A stretch of DNA of 40,675 nt from positions 1 through 40,675 of the forward strand of contig NZ_JAPHNL010000275.1 of assembly GCF_026274175.1 (NCBI RefSeq), in the 5' to 3' direction. The notes under the pieces were generated by a model. The model did not search any database. It was not told the DNA's origin and was given only the letters and a program-made list of their open reading frames with translations. The stretch is from Streptomyces beihaiensis (GTDB lineage Bacteria; Actinomycetota; Actinomycetes; Streptomycetales; Streptomycetaceae). The position numbers and the translations under genes were made by a program. Positions 35,422 to 40,675 of this stretch are shown piece by piece. Positions within the stretch are counted from its first letter, which is position 1. Each line of letters opens with the position of its first letter.

Positions 35422-35548
35422 GGTCGACGATCAGCGCGGTTGCCGTCGGCATCGTGGTGCCGAGGACGTCGCACTGCTCAACAGGTGTGCGGGGCAAGGA
35501 AGTCGGGAAGAGCCGCAGCAGCGAAGTGGTGCGGCGTTGGGGGCGGCG

Positions 35549-37285
35549 ATGGCGGACGAGGCATTCGATTTCAGGCCGGGCGCGCAGGTTCCGTTGCAGG
35601 GGTCGGCGGGGCAGACCGCGGCGACCTTCGCCATCGCGTCGGCGGCGTACCGCGACGACCCGGTGACGAAGATCGAGGACGCCAACAACGACTGGCACAA
35701 GACCGAGATAAGCAAGGGCTGGTCGTCGCTGTTCGCGCCGAACCTCGGCGAGGCGTTCTCGCGGGCGGTGCAGGTGCGCATGCTGGGCGGCGGGCGCAAG
35801 CCGCTCATCCAGTCGTTCGGCACCGAACCGCAGGTCGTGGTGGAGCACTGCCTGGCGGCGAACCGCATTCGCCGCGAGCGCGACGCGCTGCTGACCGTGG
35901 TGACGGTGGTGTTCGGCTTCCTGGCCCTGCCCGGCTTCGCGCTGTGGACGGCCGCGTTCCAGCTGCGCCGCACCAACAGCAACCGGGTGGCGCAGGCCGA
36001 GAAGGAGGTGAAGGAGACCGCGGACAAGTCCGCGAAGGAGAAGCGGGAGGCGCGCGCCAAGGAGCGCAAGGTGCGCGGCCGCGCGGCGCTGACCACCTCG
36101 ATCCTGGCCGTCGTCGGCGTGCTGGCTCTGATCCTGGTGATCCGCCTGCCGATGAACGGCGTACTGGCCTGGTACCTGCGCCTGTCGCTCGTCGCGCCCG
36201 TCGTCGGCGGCTACTGGGCGCGCCGGATCTGCGAGCGCACCGCACAGGACCTGCGCGACCGGTGGGACGGCCTGCTCTCGGGCGGCGGCGTCGGCGCGAA
36301 GATCCCCGAGGCGGTGCCCGGCAGCCCCGGCGAGACGGCGGCCGAACAGCTGCGCCAGAGCCTGGCCCGGCTCTCGGCGGAGCAGCAGTCCAACGCGGTG
36401 TTCTACGCGGGCCCCAAGGGCATCCTGGGCATGGGCACGCGGTGGGGCAGCTGGCAGCTCGCCGAGGACCTGGTCCCGCGGGAGCGGGGCAAGGAGATCC
36501 ACCCGTTCCGCAGCTGGGACGTGATACGCGCGATCCACGACCAGCTCCGCATGCTGGAGCGCGGACCGCTGCACACGGGCGGTTTCCCGACCCCGTCGAT
36601 ACGGCACTGGATCGTCTCGCCGATCGGTGAGAACGCGAAGGCTGTGGCCCGCCCGTCCGGCGAGGACGTCGAGGCGTACGAGATCAAGCAGCACGAGATA
36701 CAGCGGATCTGCAACGAGCAGCAGTTCGGCGGCGGTGACCGGCACTACCTGGGCGTGCAGTTCACGCTCTGGGACGGACAGCTGGTGATCACCATGCTGA
36801 TCACGGTCACCGTGCTCCACGAGACGCTGCGCATCGAGGTGACCGGGCATGCCCTGGGCCCGGTGAACTCGCTGTTCACGTCGAAGCCGGAGCCCAAGAC
36901 GAAGGAGGTCGCCAAGTCCCTGAAGTTCTGGGAGACCACGACGAAGACGCTGCCGTTGACAGACCAGGACGAGGCGGTACGGATCGCACTGCGCGCCCCC
37001 TTCAGCTGGTATCCGCCGCTCCTCGACCACCTGGGCGGCAAGCTGACGCTGCCCGAGCCGTTCGGGCTTCGGCACGCGTGGGCGGACCAGCCCTGGCGCC
37101 ACCGCTTCATGGCGGACGACGCGCTGCGCACCGCGACGCCGGTGCTGCGCGTGGTGCACGCGGCGGCGTTCCGGGTCCTGGAGGAGAACGGCGTGGACAC
37201 CGAGAAGTTCGGCACTCGTTCCGGCGTCCTCAGCGGCCTGGTCCAGGACGCGACCCCGAAGAAGGCGGACCTGTACGACGCGTAG
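35549..37285 (+). CDS. Unrecognised membrane protein with large C-terminal domain
   Basis: A 578-residue protein I do not recognise. Residues 1-112 are soluble (FDFRPGAQVPLQGSAGQTAA). Hydrophobic segments lie at about 114-138, 181-200 and 205-224. Between the first two is a highly charged Lys/Glu/Ala coiled-coil-like stretch (146-178). From about 230 to 578 is a large polar region with one further hydrophobic stretch (LVITMLITVTVLHETLRI, near residue 412), probably part of a fold. The ATG at 35549 has GGGGG about 7 nt upstream; upstream in-frame codons look non-coding. Codon use is ordinary for the window, so there is no sign of recent transfer. It converges on the HIT gene with only 15 nt between stops. 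The function is unknown. Confidence 0.8.
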   Translation: MADEAFDFRPGAQVPLQGSAGQTAATFAIASAAYRDDPVTKIEDANNDWHKTEISKGWSSLFAPNLGEAFSRAVQVRMLGGGRKPLIQSFGTEPQVVVEHCLAANRIRRERDALLTVVTVVFGFLALPGFALWTAAFQLRRTNSNRVAQAEKEVKETADKSAKEKREARAKERKVRGRAALTTSILAVVGVLALILVIRLPMNGVLAWYLRLSLVAPVVGGYWARRICERTAQDLRDRWDGLLSGGGVGAKIPEAVPGSPGETAAEQLRQSLARLSAEQQSNAVFYAGPKGILGMGTRWGSWQLAEDLVPRERGKEIHPFRSWDVIRAIHDQLRMLERGPLHTGGFPTPSIRHWIVSPIGENAKAVARPSGEDVEAYEIKQHEIQRICNEQQFGGGDRHYLGVQFTLWDGQLVITMLITVTVLHETLRIEVTGHALGPVNSLFTSKPEPKTKEVAKSLKFWETTTKTLPLTDQDEAVRIALRAPFSWYPPLLDHLGGKLTLPEPFGLRHAWADQPWRHRFMADDALRTATPVLRVVHAAAFRVLEENGVDTEKFGTRSGVLSGLVQDATPKKADLYDA

Positions 37286-37300
37286 GCGCGGGGCCGGGGC

Positions 37301-37864
37301 TCAGTCCTCGGGCCATGCCTTCGCCAGCGCCGTGCGGGTGTCCGCGAGCATCTGCGGCAGCACCTTGGTGTGGCCGACGACCGGCATGAAGTTCGTGTCG
37401 CCGCCCCACCGGGGCACGACGTGCTGGTGCAGGTGGGCGGCGATGCCCGCGCCCGCGACGGCGCCCTGGTTCATGCCGATGTTGAAGCCGTGCGCACCCG
37501 ACGCGGCGCGCAGCGCGGTCATGGCGCGCTTGGTGAACAGGGCGAGCTCGGCGGTCTCGGCGTCGTCGAGGTCCGTGTAGTCGGCGACGTGCCGGTAGGG
37601 CAGGACCATCATGTGCCCGCCGTTGTACGGGTACAGGTTGAGGATGGCGAAGACGTGCTCGCCGCGCGCCACGATCAGGGCGTCCTCGTCGGTCTTGGCC
37701 GGAGCGGCGCAGAACGGGCAGCCGTCGTCGGCGCCGGGGCCCGTCGGTTTGCCCTCGCCCTGGATGTAGGCGATGCGGTGCGGGGTCCACAGACGCCCGA
37801 ATCCGTCCGGTTCTCCCACGGGACCGATCTGCTGCTCCGGCTCACTCGTCATGCTGTGCAGCAT
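37301..37864 (-). CDS. HIT-family nucleotide hydrolase or phosphorylase
   Basis: A 187-residue histidine-triad protein with the motif H144-L-H-Q-H-V-V and two cysteines (C49, C52) typical of the zinc-containing Fhit/Ap4A-phosphorylase branch, such as mycobacterial Rv2613c. It probably cleaves dinucleoside polyphosphates such as Ap4A, which aminoacyl-tRNA synthetases produce; it follows thrS, which fits this. Start choice is open. The ATG at 37864 has GGGGTGA upstream, but that sequence is the 3' arm of the thrS terminator. An ATG at 37852 is preceded by a -10-like TATGCT (37865-37860) at 7 nt, suggesting a leaderless mRNA and a 183-residue protein. Confidence 0.9.
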   Translation of the reverse strand: MLHSMTSEPEQQIGPVGEPDGFGRLWTPHRIAYIQGEGKPTGPGADDGCPFCAAPAKTDEDALIVARGEHVFAILNLYPYNGGHMMVLPYRHVADYTDLDDAETAELALFTKRAMTALRAASGAHGFNIGMNQGAVAGAGIAAHLHQHVVPRWGGDTNFMPVVGHTKVLPQMLADTRTALAKAWPED

Positions 37865-37868
37865 ATGG

Positions 37869-37902
37869 CGTCACCCCGGCGGGACGGGCCGCCGGGGTGA
37901 CG
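37869..37902 (-). terminator. Hairpin terminator after thrS
   Basis: A perfect 14-bp stem CGTCACCCCGGCGG/CCGCCGGGGTGACG with a 6-nt loop lies 28 nt past the thrS stop and ends 4 nt before the upstream HIT start codon. Confidence 0.8.
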
Positions 37903-37930
37903 TCCTGACGTGCGCTGTGACGTGCCGCCG

Positions 37931-39913
37931 TCAGACCTGGGTGCGCTCCTCGACGACCTTCGCGATCTTCGCGATGGCGTCGTCGACCGGAATCCCGTTC
38001 TCCTGCGAGCCGTCGCGGTAGCGGAAGGACACGCAGCCGTTGTTCATGTCCTCGTCGCCCGCGATGACCATGAAGGGCACCTTGGCCTTCTGCTGGTTGC
38101 GGATCTTCTTCTGCATGCGGTCCGACGACGCGTCGACCTCGACCCGCAGGCCCTGGGCGCGCGCCTGCTCGGCGAACTTCTCCAGGTACGGGACGTGCGC
38201 GTCACCGATCGGGATGCCGACGGCCTGGACCGGGGCCAGCCACGCCGGGAACGCGCCGGCGTAGTGCTCCAGGAGCACGCCGAAGAACCGCTCGATGGAG
38301 CCGAACAGGGCGCGGTGCAGCATGACGGGCTGCTGGCGCGAGCCGTCCGCCGCCGTGTACTCGAGGCCGAACCGCTTGGGCTGGTTGAAGTCGACCTGAA
38401 GGGTCGACATCTGCCAGGAGCGGCCGATCGCGTCCTTGGCCTGGACGGAGATCTTCGGCCCGTAGTAGGCGGCGCCGCCCGGGTCGGGCACCAGCGGCAG
38501 GCTCTGCTTCTCCGCGGCCAGCCGCAGCGCCTCGGTGGCCTCCGCCCAGTCCTCGTCCGAGCCGATGAACTTGTCCGACTCCGGGTCGCGGGTGGACAGC
38601 TCCAGCTCGAACTCGGTCAGGCCGTAGTCGCGCAGCAGGTCCAGGACGAAGGTGAGGAGCTTGTCGAGCTCCTCGGGCATCTGCTCCTTGGTGCAATAGA
38701 TGTGCGAGTCGTCCTGGGTGAAGCCGCGCGAGCGGGTCAGGCCGTGCACCACGCCCGACTTCTCGTACCGGTACACGGTCCCGAACTCGAAGAGGCGCAG
38801 CGGCAGTTCACGGTAAGAACGGCCGCGCGACTTGAAGATCAGGTTGTGCATCGGGCAGTTCATCGCCTTGAGGCGGTAGTTCTGCTCGTCGAACTGGATG
38901 GGCGGGAACATGCCGTCCGAGTAGTGCGGCAGGTGCCCCGAGGTCTCGAAGAGGTGCTCCTTCGAGATGTGCGGGGTGTTCACGAACTCGTAGCCGGACG
39001 CCTCGTGGCGGCGGCGCGAGTAGTCCTCCATGACCTTGCGGACCACGCCGCCCTTGGGGTGGAAGACCGCGAGGCCGGGACCGAGCTCGTCGGGGAAGGA
39101 GAACAGGTCGAGCTCGGCGCCCAGTTTGCGGTGGTCGCGCTTCTCGGCCTCGGCGAGGAACTCCAGGTGGGCCTTGAGCTCGTCCTTGGACGGCCAGGCG
39201 GTGCCGTAGATGCGCTGCAGCATCGGGTTCTTCTCGCTGCCGCGCCAGTAGGCTCCGCCGGTGCGCATCAGCTTGAACGCCGGGATGTTGCGGGTGGTGG
39301 GCAGGTGCGGGCCTCGGCAGAGGTCCTTCCAGCACAGCTCGCCGGTCTTGGCGTCGAGGTTGTCGTAGATGGTCAGCTCGCCGCCGCCCACCTCGGCGTC
39401 GGCGCCGTCGGCGGCCTGCGCCGCGTTGCCCTTCAGGCCGATGAGTTCCAGCTTGTACGGCTCGTCGGCGAGTTCGACGCGGGCGTCTTCATCGGTGGTC
39501 AGGCGGCGCGAGAAGCGCTGCCCCCGCTTCTGGATCTCCTGCATCTTCTTCTCGATGCGCTTGAGGTCCTCGGGGGTGAAGGGCTCCTTGACGTCGAAGT
39601 CGTAGTAGAAGCCGTCGCGGATGGGCGGGCCGATGCCGAGCTTGGCCTCGGGGAACAGCTCCTGCACGGCCTGCGCCATCACGTGCGCGGTGGAGTGGCG
39701 CAGGATGTTCAGCCCGTCCTCGGAGGAGAGCTCGACCGGCTCGACCTCCTCGCCGTCCTTCACCTGGTACGCGAGGTCCCTCAGCTCGCCGCTCACGCGG
39801 GCCGCGACGACGGTGCGCTCACCGGCGAAGAGCTCTGCGGCCGTAGTGCCCGCCGTCACCACGCGCTCTTCCCGCTCGGAATCGCGTTGGATGATCACAC
39901 GGACGTCTGACAC
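37931..39913 (-). CDS. thrS: Threonyl-tRNA synthetase
   Basis: Charges tRNA-Thr and edits Ser-tRNA-Thr. The 660-residue protein has an N-terminal TGS domain (about 1-62), an editing domain with HSTAH (73-77) and CRGPH (199-203), the class II core with zinc ligand C353 (MNCPMH) and motif 3 region ([13 protein letters not shown] near the C-terminal anticodon domain). The start is a GTG at 39913 with AGGAGAG about 5 nt upstream. A -10-like TACGAT lies at 39977-39972 on the minus strand. No T-box leader is visible in the 93-nt upstream gap. Confidence 0.98.
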   Translation of the reverse strand: MSDVRVIIQRDSEREERVVTAGTTAAELFAGERTVVAARVSGELRDLAYQVKDGEEVEPVELSSEDGLNILRHSTAHVMAQAVQELFPEAKLGIGPPIRDGFYYDFDVKEPFTPEDLKRIEKKMQEIQKRGQRFSRRLTTDEDARVELADEPYKLELIGLKGNAAQAADGADAEVGGGELTIYDNLDAKTGELCWKDLCRGPHLPTTRNIPAFKLMRTGGAYWRGSEKNPMLQRIYGTAWPSKDELKAHLEFLAEAEKRDHRKLGAELDLFSFPDELGPGLAVFHPKGGVVRKVMEDYSRRRHEASGYEFVNTPHISKEHLFETSGHLPHYSDGMFPPIQFDEQNYRLKAMNCPMHNLIFKSRGRSYRELPLRLFEFGTVYRYEKSGVVHGLTRSRGFTQDDSHIYCTKEQMPEELDKLLTFVLDLLRDYGLTEFELELSTRDPESDKFIGSDEDWAEATEALRLAAEKQSLPLVPDPGGAAYYGPKISVQAKDAIGRSWQMSTLQVDFNQPKRFGLEYTAADGSRQQPVMLHRALFGSIERFFGVLLEHYAGAFPAWLAPVQAVGIPIGDAHVPYLEKFAEQARAQGLRVEVDASSDRMQKKIRNQQKAKVPFMVIAGDEDMNNGCVSFRYRDGSQENGIPVDDAIAKIAKVVEERTQV

Positions 39914-40006
39914 CGGTCTCTCCTGCCTGAAGGGGAATGCCGCGCCATTACCTGTGACGCGCGCTCCAGGAATCGTACCGAGTCGACAGGGCCGCGGGCG
40001 AAACGG

Positions 40007-40675
40007 TTATGACGGGCCCCCTCCGGGGTCCCCGTCACCCCCGCCGTCGTCCGCGTCGTCGTCCCTCTCGCACCACGCCTCCTCGATGAACGCCGTGATC
40101 TGCGCGGTGTCCTGGAGCGACTTCATCAGGCGGTCCCGTTCGGCGTCCTCCACCTGTACCGGTACGACGCCGCTCGCCCCGGTCAGCCGCCGGAAACCGC
40201 CCCGGCTCTCCAGGCGCCCGTGCACCCGGATCGGCAGGCCCACGAGGTGGGCGTGGCCGGCGATCCGGTACGCCTCCTCGTCCAGGGTCATCCGTACGTG
40301 CGGCACCTCGGCGCCCGCGATGACGCGCAGCCGCACCGTGCCTGGCCCCCGCGGGCCCCGGCGCCGCATCCGGGCGACGGTGCCGGTGATCCGCACCGGC
40401 ACGGCGGGCTCGGCGCGCAGGTAGCGGGCCCCGGCCTCACGCAGCACGCCCAGGTCGCCGGGCGAGAACTCGACGGGGTCGTCGCCGTCGGTGCATTCGG
40501 CGGGCACCCCGGCGGCGGGCGCCCAGGCCACCCCGACGCGCGCGCCCTCGGCTCCGCTCACCAGCGCGATCAGCGCCTCGGTCAGTTCGCGGCTGGCCCC
40601 GGCGGCGACGGCCGCGTCGAAGGCGTCCATGCCGCCGGTGGCCCGCCGGTAGTCGATGGCCTCGCGCACCGCGTA
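40007..40675 (-). CDS. Conserved hypothetical protein, 5' end beyond the window
   Basis: The visible 222 residues end the protein; the frame stays open through position 40675 (YAVREAIDYRR...), so the start is probably outside. I do not recognise the family. The middle part (VPVRITGTVARMRRR, then RVIAGAEVPHVRMTLDEEAYR and GLPIRVHGRLESRGGFRRL) has alternating strands of OB-fold-like character, as in a duplicated small beta-barrel. A helix with DAERDRLMKSLQD and an acidic Asp/Gly tail follow. It ends in TAA, the rare stop in this genome. It lies 93 nt upstream of thrS. A GTG at 40669 is a possible but less likely start. Confidence 0.7.
   Translation of the reverse strand, partial: YAVREAIDYRRATGGMDAFDAAVAAGASRELTEALIALVSGAEGARVGVAWAPAAGVPAECTDGDDPVEFSPGDLGVLREAGARYLRAEPAVPVRITGTVARMRRRGPRGPGTVRLRVIAGAEVPHVRMTLDEEAYRIAGHAHLVGLPIRVHGRLESRGGFRRLTGASGVVPVQVEDAERDRLMKSLQDTAQITAFIEEAWCERDDDADDGGGDGDPGGGPS

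Noticed and set aside
33431-37159. Minus-strand open frame of 1242 codons
   Set aside because: It lies antisense to the EF-G2 and membrane protein genes, crosses the intergenic region, and has the Arg/Ala/His/Leu-rich composition of shadow frames in high-GC DNA; no domain is recognisable.
39914-40006. Possible T-box leader before thrS
   Set aside because: Only 93 nt are available and no T-box consensus or specifier stem is seen. The same holds upstream of hisS and alaS, which abut other genes.

Overview
The window is high-GC actinobacterial DNA and almost certainly from a Streptomyces chromosome. The evidence is the very strong G/C bias at third codon positions, the many GTG and TTG starts, the near absence of TTA codons, and the gene order. 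The order aroC-aroE-mltG-ruvX-alaS, rpsD, rarA, hisS, relA-apt-secF-secD-yajC-ruvBAC-yebC-pdxTS, pimA-patA-pgsA, thrS matches from memory the core-chromosome order around the alaS-relA-thrS region of Streptomyces genomes. I see no tRNA, rRNA, CRISPR array, insertion sequence, attachment site or phage gene.

Layout. Positions 1-7347 (minus) read from a DUF948 protein through a DUF6167-like protein, alaS, ruvX, mltG and aroE into a 3'-truncated aroC. Positions 7520-9769 (plus) hold a STAND ATPase (NB-ARC plus helical repeats), convergent with and overlapping rpsD. Positions 9757-14980 (minus) hold rpsD with a long structured leader, rarA, a VKOR-family gene, hisS and a metallo-beta-lactamase-fold hydrolase. 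Positions 15129-17373 (plus) hold a membrane-anchored cyclophilin and a DUF349 protein. Positions 17449-32844 (minus) hold a long run of conserved genes: phosphatidylinositol mannoside synthesis (pgsA-patA-pimA), a LemA-like protein, vitamin B6 synthesis (pdxS-pdxT), yebC, ruvC-ruvA-ruvB, yajC-secD-secF, apt and relA. Positions 33116-37285 (plus) hold an EF-G2-type factor and an unrecognised membrane protein. Positions 37301-40675 (minus) hold a HIT protein, thrS and a 5'-truncated unknown gene.

The genes serve translation (three aminoacyl-tRNA synthetases, S4, EF-G2), stringent response and purine salvage (relA, apt), recombination (ruvABC, ruvX, rarA), Sec export (secDF-yajC), envelope assembly (mltG, PIM synthesis, VKOR) and aromatic and PLP biosynthesis.

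No obvious new multi-gene system stands out. The most unusual locus is the STAND ATPase at 7520. It carries the only in-frame TTA codon I found, has an apparently leaderless promoter overlapped by an inverted repeat, and lacks a recognisable output domain. Next in interest are the roughly 330-nt structured leader of rpsD, the EF-G2 with all its GTPase motifs altered, the unrecognised membrane protein at 35549 with a palindromic promoter, and the LemA-like gene next to the PIM operon. All family assignments come from motif reading and memory. No database search was run.
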